The translations under genes and the position numbers were made by a program. Below are positions 1-8,000 of a stretch of 16,288 nucleotides of DNA, one piece after another. The DNA comes from an uncultured Prevotellaceae bacterium (GTDB taxonomy: Bacteria > Bacteroidota > Bacteroidia > Bacteroidales > Muribaculaceae), in assembly GCA_946055125.1 (NCBI GenBank), contig CAMGFF010000016.1, positions 1 through 16,288 of the forward strand, read 5' to 3'. The notes under the pieces were generated by a model. That model was not told the DNA's origin. It saw nothing but the letters and a program-made list of their open reading frames with translations, and searched no databases. Position 1 is the first letter of the stretch. Each line of letters opens with the position of its first letter.

Positions 1-1
1 G

Positions 2-196
2 CAAATATCGGTGCTAAAGAGCATCGAAGTGGGTATCAACGAGAACCCTAATGAGACCTGGGACGTGGTACTCACGGCCATAGTGCCCACCATGGCCGAT
101 GTGGAAACCTATGCCAAGCACCCCGCGCACGTGGCCGCGGCCGGGCTGCTTGCCGGACATAAAGACATGAGAGCTTGTGTGGACTATGAGTTTTGA
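2..196 (+). CDS. Dabb (stress-responsive alpha/beta-barrel) domain protein, 3' end only
   Basis: This is the C-terminal part of a small protein of the Dabb family. The frame stays open to the left edge, so the start lies outside the window. A GTG at 11 could be read as a start, but family members are about 95-100 residues and the visible 64 would cover only their second half, so I treat the gene as truncated by the window. The visible features are a strand reading KSIEVGINEN, then TWDVVLTAIV, an AYAKHP-like segment (ETYAKHPAHV) and a terminal CVDYEF. The KHP..H pattern and the closing VDYE strand are typical of Dabb proteins, which form dimeric ferredoxin-like barrels. Their biochemical role is mostly unknown, and stress response or small-molecule binding are the usual suggestions. 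The family call is by pattern recognition. It is followed by a strong hairpin and appears to be a separate unit from dapF. Confidence 0.75.
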   Translation, partial: QISVLKSIEVGINENPNETWDVVLTAIVPTMADVETYAKHPAHVAAAGLLAGHKDMRACVDYEF

Positions 197-224
197 TTTT
201 TCCCACATAAGGCACTAAACTTCT

Positions 225-262
225 CACGGCGTGAGTCTGCAAAATAGCAGATTCGCGCCGTG
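225..262 (+). terminator. 16-bp hairpin after the Dabb gene, probable terminator
   Basis: Arms 225-240 and 247-262 pair along 16 positions around a 6-nt AAAATA loop. The outer 7 bp (CACGGCG/CGCCGTG) and inner 5 bp (TCTGC/GCAGA) are Watson-Crick, and the middle four pairs include two G-T wobbles. It starts 28 nt after the Dabb stop codon. The downstream T-run is poor (CTTTATAATT), so termination is the best reading but is not certain. Confidence 0.55.
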
Positions 263-355
263 CCGCTTTATAATTGTGGAAATTTGCCACAAAATCGCCG
301 AATTTTTAGCAAAAGTGCATAGCAAAATATTTTTTCGTGATTTTTTTCAATAATA

Positions 356-388
356 TTTGCACAATTGCTTACAAAATGCTTATCTTTG
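356..388 (+). promoter_or_regulatory. Bacteroidetes-type promoter for dapF-dapL-glnN
   Basis: TATCTTTG at 381-388 matches the Bacteroidetes -7 consensus TAnnTTTG exactly. TTTG at 356-359 sits 21 nt upstream, as expected for the -33 element. The region is AT-rich, and the match ends 31 nt before the dapF start. This is the only clear match to the motif that I found in the spacers of this window. Confidence 0.7.
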
Positions 389-419
389 CACAGAATTTCA
401 AAACAAATGATATTGAAAG

Positions 420-1268
420 GTGAAAAAGACGATTAGGTTTACAAAAATGCACGGGGCCGGCAACGACTACATCTACCTCAATTGCATGGAGGAGTGTCCC
501 ACCGATTTAAGCACGCTTGCCGTGGCGATGAGCGACAGGCACAAGGGCGTGGGTTCGGACGGGCTGGTAGCCATCATGCCCTCTGCGGTAGCCGATTTCA
601 GGATGCGCATGTTCAATGCCGATGGCTCGGAGGGCGAGATGTGTGGCAACGCATCGCGCTGCATAGGCAAATATGTGTATGAGAAAGGGCTCACTCACAA
701 CCGCCACATCACCCTCGAGACGCTTGCAGGAATCAAGACGCTGTCGCTTGCCGTGACCGGCGAAGGCACGGTGGAGAGCGTAACCGTGGATATGGGCGAG
801 CCGGTGCTGGAGCCGGCAAGAATACCGGTGGCAACCGGCCGCGACGTGATAATGATGCCGGTGGCCACGAGCAGCGGCGTGGTAGAAATCACCGCCGTGT
901 CGATGGGCAACCCGCATGGAGTGGTGCTCGTGAAGCAGCTCGCCGACGTCGACGTGCACGGCACCGGGCGCGAGCTTGAGGTGAATCCCCTCTTTCCCCA
1001 GAAGGCCAATATAGAATTTGCGCAGATACTCAAGCGCGACGAGATAGTGATGCGCGTGTGGGAGCGCGGCAGCGGCGAGACCCTTGCCTGCGGCACCGGG
1101 GCCTGCGCCACCCTTGTGGCGGCAGCCCTCACCGGCAACTGCGACCGCAAGGCCACCATTCACCTGCTGGGCGGCGACCTGCTCATTGAGTGGCAGGAGA
1201 AGAACAACCATGTGTATATGACCGGCCCGGCCACGATGGTGTTCGAAGGAATTTATTATGTGGAATAA
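420..1268 (+). CDS. dapF: Diaminopimelate epimerase
   Basis: DapF is a cytoplasmic, cofactor-independent epimerase that converts LL-diaminopimelate to meso-diaminopimelate, the precursor of lysine and the cross-linking residue of the peptidoglycan. It is 282 residues, normal for the family. The N-terminal signature MHGAGNDYIYLN is at 10-21. The two catalytic cysteines are Cys75 (in NADGSEGEMCGN) and Cys224 (in TLACGTGACA). The substrate-binding MGNPHGVV is at 162-169. The start is GTG at 420: the residues before Met10 (IRFTK) belong to the conserved first strand, and no in-frame ATG lies further upstream. GAAAGG immediately before the GTG is too close to be a normal Shine-Dalgarno, which is not unusual in Bacteroidetes. 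The gene is first in the unit after the promoter and is followed 20 nt later by dapL, which makes its substrate. Confidence 0.96.
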   Translation: MKKTIRFTKMHGAGNDYIYLNCMEECPTDLSTLAVAMSDRHKGVGSDGLVAIMPSAVADFRMRMFNADGSEGEMCGNASRCIGKYVYEKGLTHNRHITLETLAGIKTLSLAVTGEGTVESVTVDMGEPVLEPARIPVATGRDVIMMPVATSSGVVEITAVSMGNPHGVVLVKQLADVDVHGTGRELEVNPLFPQKANIEFAQILKRDEIVMRVWERGSGETLACGTGACATLVAAALTGNCDRKATIHLLGGDLLIEWQEKNNHVYMTGPATMVFEGIYYVE

Positions 1269-1288
1269 AAAGGAACAAAGAATAACTA

Positions 1289-2521
1289 ATGATACGTGTA
1301 AACGACAATTTCAGCAAGCTACAGGAGTCATACCTTTTCTCCGAGATTGCCCGCAAGGTGAAGGCATTTGAGGCCGAGCATCCCGAGGCGAGCATCATCA
1401 GGATGGGAATTGGCGACGTGACGCTCCCCATCTGCGAGGCATCGGTGAAGGCGATGCACAAGGCAGTGGACGAGATGGGCAACCGCGCCACCTTCCACGG
1501 CTACGGCCCCGAGCAGGGCTACGCCTTCCTTGCTGAGTGCATATCAAAATACGACTACGCCGAGCGTGGCATCGCCATTGCCACCGACGAGATTTTCATA
1601 AGCGACGGTGCCAAGAGCGACACCGGCAACATTGGCGACATTCTCTCGACCGACAACCTGGTGGCAGTGACCGACCCGGTATATCCCGTGTATGTCGACT
1701 CGAATGTGATGGCCGGCCGTGCCGGCACACTCACCGAGCGCGGCACGTGGAGCAACATCATGTATATGCCCTGCAATGCCGAGAATGGCTTCATTCCCGC
1801 CCTGCCGGCTGCAATCCCCGACATGATCTACCTGTGCTACCCCAACAACCCCACAGGCACCACACTCACCCGCAGCCAGCTCAAGGCATGGGTCGACTAT
1901 GCCTTGGAGAACAAGGCCCTGCTACTCTTCGACTCGGCCTACGAGGCATTCATCACCGAGGACGACGTGCCTCACTCCATATATGAGATTGAGGGAGCAC
2001 GCCGCTGCGCCATTGAGTTCCGCAGCTTCTCGAAGACGGCGGGATTCACCGGCCTGCGCTGCGGCTACACCGTGGTGCCCAAGGAGCTGATAGGATATGA
2101 CTCCGAGGGACGGCCCATGATGCTCAACAAGCTGTGGAACCGCCGCCAGTGCACCAAGTTTAATGGCGCAAGCTATGTGACCCAGCGTGCCGCCGAGGCC
2201 ATCTACACCCCCGAGGGCCGCACCCAGGTGCGCGAGGCGATAGCCTACTACCTGCGCAACGCCCTCATCCTGCGCAGCGGGCTGGCAGCAGCCGGGCTGG
2301 AGGCAGTGGGCGGCGTGAACGCGCCCTATGTGTGGGTTAAGACCCCGCGGGGCATGACGTCGTGGGAGTTCTTCGCCAAGCTGCTCGGCGAGTGCCACAT
2401 TGTGGGCACACCGGGAGTGGGATTCGGCCCATCGGGCGAGGGCTACTTCCGCCTCACCGCCTTCAACACCTACGAGCTCACACTTGAGGCCGTGGAGAGA
2501 ATTAAGAATTTCAGATTATAA
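1289..2521 (+). CDS. dapL: LL-diaminopimelate aminotransferase
   Basis: DapL is a PLP-dependent class I/II aminotransferase. It converts tetrahydrodipicolinate and glutamate directly to LL-diaminopimelate and 2-oxoglutarate, bypassing the DapD/DapC/DapE acylation steps. At 410 residues it has the expected length. Diagnostic features are the N-terminal NDNFSKLQESYLFSEIA at 5-21, IGDVTLP at 41-47, GYGPEQGY at 71-78, SDGAKSDTGNIGD at 105-117 (cofactor phosphate region), PNNPTG at 185-190, and SFSKTAGFTGLRCGY at 246-260, where Lys249 is the likely PLP Schiff-base lysine. ATG at 1289 places the conserved N-terminus correctly, and an AAAGGA about 15 nt upstream is a weak ribosome site. It lies between dapF, the next enzyme in the pathway, and glnN, which feeds the glutamate pool it uses. 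Ordinary aspartate aminotransferases lack the long DapL-specific N-terminal and SDGAKSDTGN segments, so the call is firm. Confidence 0.96.
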   Translation: MIRVNDNFSKLQESYLFSEIARKVKAFEAEHPEASIIRMGIGDVTLPICEASVKAMHKAVDEMGNRATFHGYGPEQGYAFLAECISKYDYAERGIAIATDEIFISDGAKSDTGNIGDILSTDNLVAVTDPVYPVYVDSNVMAGRAGTLTERGTWSNIMYMPCNAENGFIPALPAAIPDMIYLCYPNNPTGTTLTRSQLKAWVDYALENKALLLFDSAYEAFITEDDVPHSIYEIEGARRCAIEFRSFSKTAGFTGLRCGYTVVPKELIGYDSEGRPMMLNKLWNRRQCTKFNGASYVTQRAAEAIYTPEGRTQVREAIAYYLRNALILRSGLAAAGLEAVGGVNAPYVWVKTPRGMTSWEFFAKLLGECHIVGTPGVGFGPSGEGYFRLTAFNTYELTLEAVERIKNFRL

Positions 2522-2553
2522 GAACATATAAAAAACACTAAACGTTCAGAGTT

Positions 2554-4743
2554 ATGTCACAGTTAAGATTCAAAGTAGTTGAAACTGCTTTCGACCGCAA
2601 AGCGCTGAAAGTGGAGATTCCCAAGGAGCGTCCTACGGACTACTACGGCAAGTATGTGTTCAACCGCAAGAAGATGTTTGAGTATCTACCTAAGAAGACC
2701 TACGACGCACTTGTGTATGCAATCGACAACAAGGAGCCTCTCAACCGCGAGGTTGCCGACAGCGTGGCTGCCGGCATGAAGCAGTGGGCCATCGACAATG
2801 GCGCAAAGCACTACACACACTGGTTCCACCCCCTCACCGACGGCACAGCCGAGAAGCACGACTCATTCATTGAGCACGACGGCAAGGGCGGCGTGATGGA
2901 GGAGTTCTCAGGCAAGCTGCTCGTGCAGCAGGAGCCCGACGCATCGAGCTTCCCCAATGGAGGAATCCGCAACACCTTCGAGGCCCGCGGCTACTCGGCA
3001 TGGGACATCTCATCGCCGGCATTCATCATCGACAACACTCTGTGCATCCCCACAATCTTCATTTCCTACACAGGAGAGTCGCTCGACTACAAGACACCGC
3101 TGCTGCGTGCGCTCAACAGCGTGGACAAGGCGGGAACTGCCGTGGCACAATACTTCGACCCGGCGGTGAAGCACGTCTACTCCTACTTGGGCTGGGAGCA
3201 GGAATACTTCTTGGTCGACGAGTCCCTCTATGCCGCACGCCCCGACCTGGTGATGACCGGCCGCACCCTCATGGGACACGAGAGCGCCAAGAACCAGCAG
3301 ATGGAGGACCACTACTTCGGTGCAATCCCCTCGCGCGTGGAGGCGTTCATGCTCGACCTTGAGATTGAGTGCCACAAGCTGGGAATCCCCGCCAAGACAC
3401 GCCACAACGAGGTTGCCACCAACCAGTTTGAGCTTGCCCCTATCTTTGAGGAGACCCAACTGGCCAACGACCATAACCTGCTGCTCATGTCGCTCATCGC
3501 CGACGTGGCACGCCGCCACAACTTCCGCGTGCTGCTGCACGAGAAGCCATTCGCCGGCATCAACGGCTCGGGCAAGCACAACAACTGGAGCCTCGGCACC
3601 GACACCGGCGTGCTGCTCTTCGCTCCCGGCAAGACGCCGAAGGCCAACCTCCAGTTCATCACCTTCATTGCCAATGTGATGGCAGCCGTGTATAAGCACA
3701 ACGGACTGCTCAAGGCCTCCATCTCGTCGGCAACCAACCAGCACCGCCTTGGCGCCAACGAGGCGCCCCCTGCAATCATCTCCATGTTCCTCGGCTCGCA
3801 GCTCTCGGAGATTCTCGACAAGCTCGAGAAGAGCACCAAGGACGAGCTCATCAACTTTGCCGGCAAGGAGCAGATTGAGCTGGGCCTCTCGCAGATTCCC
3901 GGAATCCTCATCGACAACACCGACCGCAACCGCACCTCGCCTTTCGCCTTCACGGGCAACCGCTTTGAGTTTCGAGCTGTGGGCTCATCGGCCAACTGTG
4001 CATCGGCAATGATTGCGCTCAACGCCGCCGTGGCCGACCAGCTTGGCGAGTTTAAGGCAGCTGTGGATAAGCGCGTGGCAGCCGGCGAGGCACTGGAGCA
4101 TGCCATCCTCACCGAGGTGAAGGCGCTCATCACCCTCTCCAAGCCCATTCACTTCGATGGCAACGGCTACAGCGACGAGTGGAAGGCCGAGGCCGCACAG
4201 CGCGGGCTCGACTGCGAGACATCGACTCCGCTCATATTCGACTCCTACCTGCGCCCCGAGAGCGTGGAGATGTTTGCCCGCACCGGCGTGTTCAGCGACG
4301 TTGAGCTGAAAGCCCGCAACGAGGTGAAGTGGGAGATCTACACGAAGAAGATACAGATTGAGTCGCGCGTGCTTGGCGACCTCGCCACAAATCACGTGCT
4401 GCCCGTGGCCACCCGCTACCAGTCGCTGCTGCTCGACAACGTGTTCAAGATCAAGAGCCTCTTCCCCGCCGACCGAGGCACGAAGATTGCCGAGCAAGAC
4501 CTTGCCATGATTGAGAAGATGGCCGAGCACATGCTCGTGATCAAGCAGCGTGTGCACGACATGATTGCCGCCCGCAAGGTGGCCAACAAGATTGAGAGCG
4601 AGCGCGATAAGGCAATCGCCTACCACGACACCGTGTACCCGCACATGGACGTGATTCGCTACCACATCGACAAGCTCGAGCTTATGGTCGACGATGAAAT
4701 GTGGCCGCTGCCCAAGTATCGCGAGCTGCTCTTCATTCGCTGA
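2554..4743 (+). CDS. glnN: Type III glutamine synthetase
   Basis: This cytoplasmic enzyme makes glutamine from glutamate, ammonium and ATP. It belongs to the large GSIII class typical of Bacteroidetes and some cyanobacteria, not to GlnA (about 450-470 residues). Its 729 residues match the length I recall for the Bacteroides enzyme. Visible landmarks are the GSIII-specific N-terminal region (HYTHWFHPLTDGTAEKHD, 86-103), the metal-site strand GWEQEYFLVD (213-222), KTRHNEVATNQFELAP (281-296), the ATP/glutamate motif KPFAGINGSGKHNNWS (331-346), and the arginine-rich segment from DRNRTSPFAF to NRFEFRAVGSSAN (457-481). The C-terminal 200 residues are helical and specific to the class. I see no adenylylation-tyrosine motif of the GSI type. 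It starts 32 nt after dapL with no visible promoter of its own, so it is probably cotranscribed with dapF-dapL. A large hairpin follows its stop. Confidence 0.96.
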   Translation: MSQLRFKVVETAFDRKALKVEIPKERPTDYYGKYVFNRKKMFEYLPKKTYDALVYAIDNKEPLNREVADSVAAGMKQWAIDNGAKHYTHWFHPLTDGTAEKHDSFIEHDGKGGVMEEFSGKLLVQQEPDASSFPNGGIRNTFEARGYSAWDISSPAFIIDNTLCIPTIFISYTGESLDYKTPLLRALNSVDKAGTAVAQYFDPAVKHVYSYLGWEQEYFLVDESLYAARPDLVMTGRTLMGHESAKNQQMEDHYFGAIPSRVEAFMLDLEIECHKLGIPAKTRHNEVATNQFELAPIFEETQLANDHNLLLMSLIADVARRHNFRVLLHEKPFAGINGSGKHNNWSLGTDTGVLLFAPGKTPKANLQFITFIANVMAAVYKHNGLLKASISSATNQHRLGANEAPPAIISMFLGSQLSEILDKLEKSTKDELINFAGKEQIELGLSQIPGILIDNTDRNRTSPFAFTGNRFEFRAVGSSANCASAMIALNAAVADQLGEFKAAVDKRVAAGEALEHAILTEVKALITLSKPIHFDGNGYSDEWKAEAAQRGLDCETSTPLIFDSYLRPESVEMFARTGVFSDVELKARNEVKWEIYTKKIQIESRVLGDLATNHVLPVATRYQSLLLDNVFKIKSLFPADRGTKIAEQDLAMIEKMAEHMLVIKQRVHDMIAARKVANKIESERDKAIAYHDTVYPHMDVIRYHIDKLELMVDDEMWPLPKYRELLFIR

Positions 4744-4790
4744 CTCACTGCCCGCAAGCAAAGGAGAATATAACGAAAAAAAGACTAAAT

Positions 4791-4862
4791 GAGCCTCGGC
4801 GGCTCATGGGTTAACAGCCACTGCCGGCCCCGTCGCTGCCGGCAGTGGCTCACCCATAGCCG
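4791..4862 (+). terminator. Compound hairpin after glnN, terminator or attenuator
   Basis: The core is a perfect 13-bp stem, AGCCACTGCCGGC (4816-4828) with GCCGGCAGTGGCT (4838-4850), around a 9-nt loop. It is extended by ATGGGT/ACCCAT (4806-4811 with 4852-4857) and CGGCT/AGCCG (4800-4804 with 4858-4862), separated by small bulges. GAGCC (4791-4795) can instead pair with GGCTC (4801-4805), which would disrupt the outermost stem. No T-run follows the large stem directly. The first structure begins 47 nt after the glnN stop and the last ends 206 nt before gltB. A transcript end for glnN is the simplest reading; a regulated leader for gltB is possible. Confidence 0.55.
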
Positions 4863-4901
4863 GTGAGAGTTTCAAGAATATTGAGAGAGAAAAAAATAGC
4901 A

Positions 4902-4922
4902 CTGAGAATCAACGTTTCTCAG
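4902..4922 (+). repeat. Perfect 7-bp inverted repeat, possible operator or second terminator
   Basis: CTGAGAA (4902-4908) and TTCTCAG (4916-4922) are perfect inverted arms separated by 7 nt (TCAACGT). The two-arm layout, 21 bp in total, resembles a dimeric regulator site upstream of gltB. CTTTTT begins 9 nt after the second arm, so a weak intrinsic terminator is an alternative. No regulator is assignable from the sequence. Confidence 0.4.
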
Positions 4923-5068
4923 GTTATAATCTTTTTATTGACGTGTGTTGTGGGGGTTGCAGAGTGATGTTTTTTCAAAAATTTCATTTTGTTTATCTGT
5001 TCTTTTTCATCTGCAACGTCCACACACTCGTTTTTTTATTCGCTAATCGATAAAAATAAAGAAACTTT

Positions 5069-8000
5069 ATGTTACCACGACAACAGGGACTATATGATCC
5101 TATCAACGAGAAAGATGCGTGTGGAGTGGGTCTCCTCGCCAACATCAATGGCATAAAGTCGCACCAGCTGGTGGAGAAAGGCCTGCAGGTGCTTGAGAAC
5201 ATGGTGCACCGTGGCGCCGAGGGAGCCGACTCGAAGACCGGCGACGGCGCCGGCATAATGGTGCAAATTCCGCATGAGTTTATCCTGCTCCAGGGCATTG
5301 CCGTGCCCGAGAAGGGGCGCTATGGCAGCGGCCTTGTGTTCCTGCCCAAGAACGACGACTCACAGCAAATTATTTTCGACCTCATAGAGCGCGAGGCCCT
5401 CGAACTTGGCCTCACACTGCTGCCGGTGCGCAACGTGCCCACCAATAATGAGCAGCTTGGCGAGGTGGCAAAGGCCGCCGAGCCCGCAATCAAGCAGATT
5501 TTCGTGGCCGATGAGCGCACCAACGAGGACATTGAGCCCAAGCTCTACATTCTGCGCCGCCGCGTGGAAAAGAAAGTGGCCGAGTCGGCCATCGCCGGCA
5601 AGGAGGACTTCTATGTGGTGTCGCTGTCGTCGCGAATCATCATCTACAAGGGAATGTTGTCGTCGCTGCAACTGCGCTACTACTTCCCCGACCTCATGAA
5701 CCCCTATTTCACCACGGGAATGGCGCTGGTGCACTCCCGATTCAGCACCAACACCTTCCCCACATGGAGCCTCGCACAGCCCTTCCGCGTGCTTGGCCAC
5801 AATGGTGAAATCAACACCATAAAGGGCAACCGCATGTGGATGCACGCCCGCGAGTGCGTGCTCAACCCCAAGTCGCTCGGCGGAGCCGACGTGACACCCA
5901 TCATTCAGCCCAACATGAGCGACAGTGCCTCGCTCGACAACGTGCTCGAATACTTCGTGATGGCCGGAATGTCGCTGCCTCACGCCCTGGCAATGCTCGT
6001 GCCTGAGTCGTTCAACGACAAGAACCCCATCTCGCCCGAACTGAAGGCATTCTATGAGTATCACAGCATCCTCATGGAGGCCTGGGACGGCCCCGCCACG
6101 CTGCTCTTCAGCGACGGCCGCTATGCCGGCGGAATGCTCGACCGCAACGGCCTGCGCCCGGCCCGCTACCTCATCACCAAGAACAACACCATTGTGGTGG
6201 CTTCGGAGATGGGCGTGCTGCCCTTCGAGGCCTCGGAGGTGAAGGAGAAAGGCCGCCTGCGCCCCGGCAAGATGCTCATGGTCGACATGGAGAAGGGTGA
6301 GGTGCTCGACGACGCCCTGCTCAAGGAAAATCTCGCCAATGAGTTCCCCTACCGCGACTGGCTCGCCAAGAACCGCATTAAGCTCGACCAGATCAACAGC
6401 GGAAAGAAGGTGAACAACGACGTGCCCGAATACATGCGCCTGCTCACCACCTTCAACTATCACAAGGAGGAAATCGAGAGCATAATCACTCCCATGGCAA
6501 CCGACGCAAAGGAGCCGGTGCACTCCATGGGCAACGACACTCCGCTGGCCGTGATGAGCGACATTCCACAGCCGCTCTACAACTACTTCCGCCAGCACTT
6601 CGCCCAGGTGACCAACCCGCCTATCGACCCTCTGCGCGAGGAGCTGGTGATGAGCCTCGACAGCTACATAGGCGCAATAAAGATGAACTTGCTCGAGCCC
6701 ACGCCCGACCTCTGCAAGATGGTGGAGCTCAACCGCCCCATCCTCACCAATGCCGAGCTCGACATTCTGTGCAACCTGCGCTACAAAGGCTTCAACACCC
6801 GCAAGGTGAAGATGACCTTTGCCGTGGCCGACGGCGCCGACGGACTGCGCAAGGGCATTGAGAGCCTGTGCACCGAGGCCGAGAAGGCCGTGGACGAGGG
6901 CTGCAACTACATCGTGCTCAGCGACCGCGACGTGGATGCCGGCCATGCCCCCATTCCCTCACTGCTTGCCACCTCGGCAGTGCACCACCACCTCATCGAG
7001 CGCAAGAAGCGCGTGCAGACGGCGCTTATCATCGAGACTGCCGACGCCCGCGAGGTGATGCACTTCGCCCTGCTCTCGGGCTACGGCGCAAGCGCAATCA
7101 ACCCCTACCTGGCATTTGCCGTAATCGACGACCTGGTGAAGCGCAAGGAAATTCAGTTTGACTTCAACACAGCGATGAAGAACTACATCAAGGCCGTCGA
7201 CAAGGGTCTGCTCAAGATTATGTCGAAGATGGGTATCGCCACCATCACCAGCTACAAGGGAGCGCAGCTCTTTGAGGCCATCGGCCTGTCGCAGAGCCTC
7301 ATCGACGCTTACTTCGGCAAAACGGTGTCGAAGATTGGCGGAGTGGACATCACCGACCTTGCCAATGAGATTCTCGCGTCGCACACCAAGGCATGGAGCG
7401 AGGGCTTCGACGACCGCCTGCCGCTCAACAACCTGGGCATGTATGCCTTCCGCAAGACGGGAGAGCTTCACGCCTGGAACCCCGAGACCATCGCCACGCT
7501 GCAAATTGCCACCCGACTGGGCAGCTACAAGAAATTCAAGGAATACACAGCCGCCGTGGATGGCAAGGCCCACCCCATATTCATTCGCGACTTCTTCGAC
7601 TTCAAGAAGGGCACACCCATTCCCATTGAGGAAGTGGAGGGCGTGGAGAGCATCATGCACCGCTTCGTGACAGGCGCGATGTCGTTTGGCGCAATCAGCA
7701 AGGAGGCCCACGAGGCCCTTGGCATTGCCATGAACCGCATTGGCGCCAAGAGCAACACCGGCGAGGGTGGCGAGGATGCCGAGCGATTCAAGCCCCGTGC
7801 CGACGGCACTTCGGCACGCAGCGCAATCAAGCAGGTGGCCTCGGGACGCTTCGGCGTGACTGCCGAGTACCTGGTGAATGCCGATGAAATACAAATCAAG
7901 ATAGCCCAGGGCGCAAAGCCCGGTGAGGGCGGTCAGCTCCCCGGCTTCAAGGTCGACAAAGTGATAGCCAAGACCCGCCACTCAATTCCCGGAATCTCGC

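Larger units (their letters stand above)
4744..5068. other. glnN-gltB spacer with two inverted repeats
   Basis: These 325 nt hold no convincing gene. The left third contains a compound GC-rich hairpin (4791-4862) and then a perfect 7-bp inverted repeat (4902-4922). The right part, from about 4923, is AT- and T-rich up to the gltB start. A TATAAT at 4925-4930 and TTGACG at 4938-4943 are in the wrong order and are not the promoter type used by this phylum. I could not find a TAnnTTTG match. The gltB promoter or an attenuating leader probably lies here, but I cannot place it. Confidence 0.6.

Noticed and set aside
407..419. ATG at 407 as an upstream start for dapF
   Set aside because: It is in a different reading frame from dapF, so the GTG at 420 is the supported start.
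4925..4943. TATAAT and TTGACG upstream of gltB as a sigma-70 promoter
   Set aside because: TATAAT precedes TTGACG, the wrong order for this strand, and Bacteroidetes housekeeping promoters use TAnnTTTG instead.
4946..4961. A possible sigma-54 promoter (TTGCA at 4957-4961) upstream of gltB
   Set aside because: The -12 half looks acceptable, but the required GG at the -24 position is GT, and only two of the six bases of TGGCAC match at the correct spacing.
5360..6946. A 528-codon open frame on the minus strand inside gltB
   Set aside because: It is antisense to a well-conserved part of gltB. Its composition is rich in His, Val, Leu and Gly, as expected when GC-rich codons are read backwards, and it shows no recognisable domain.
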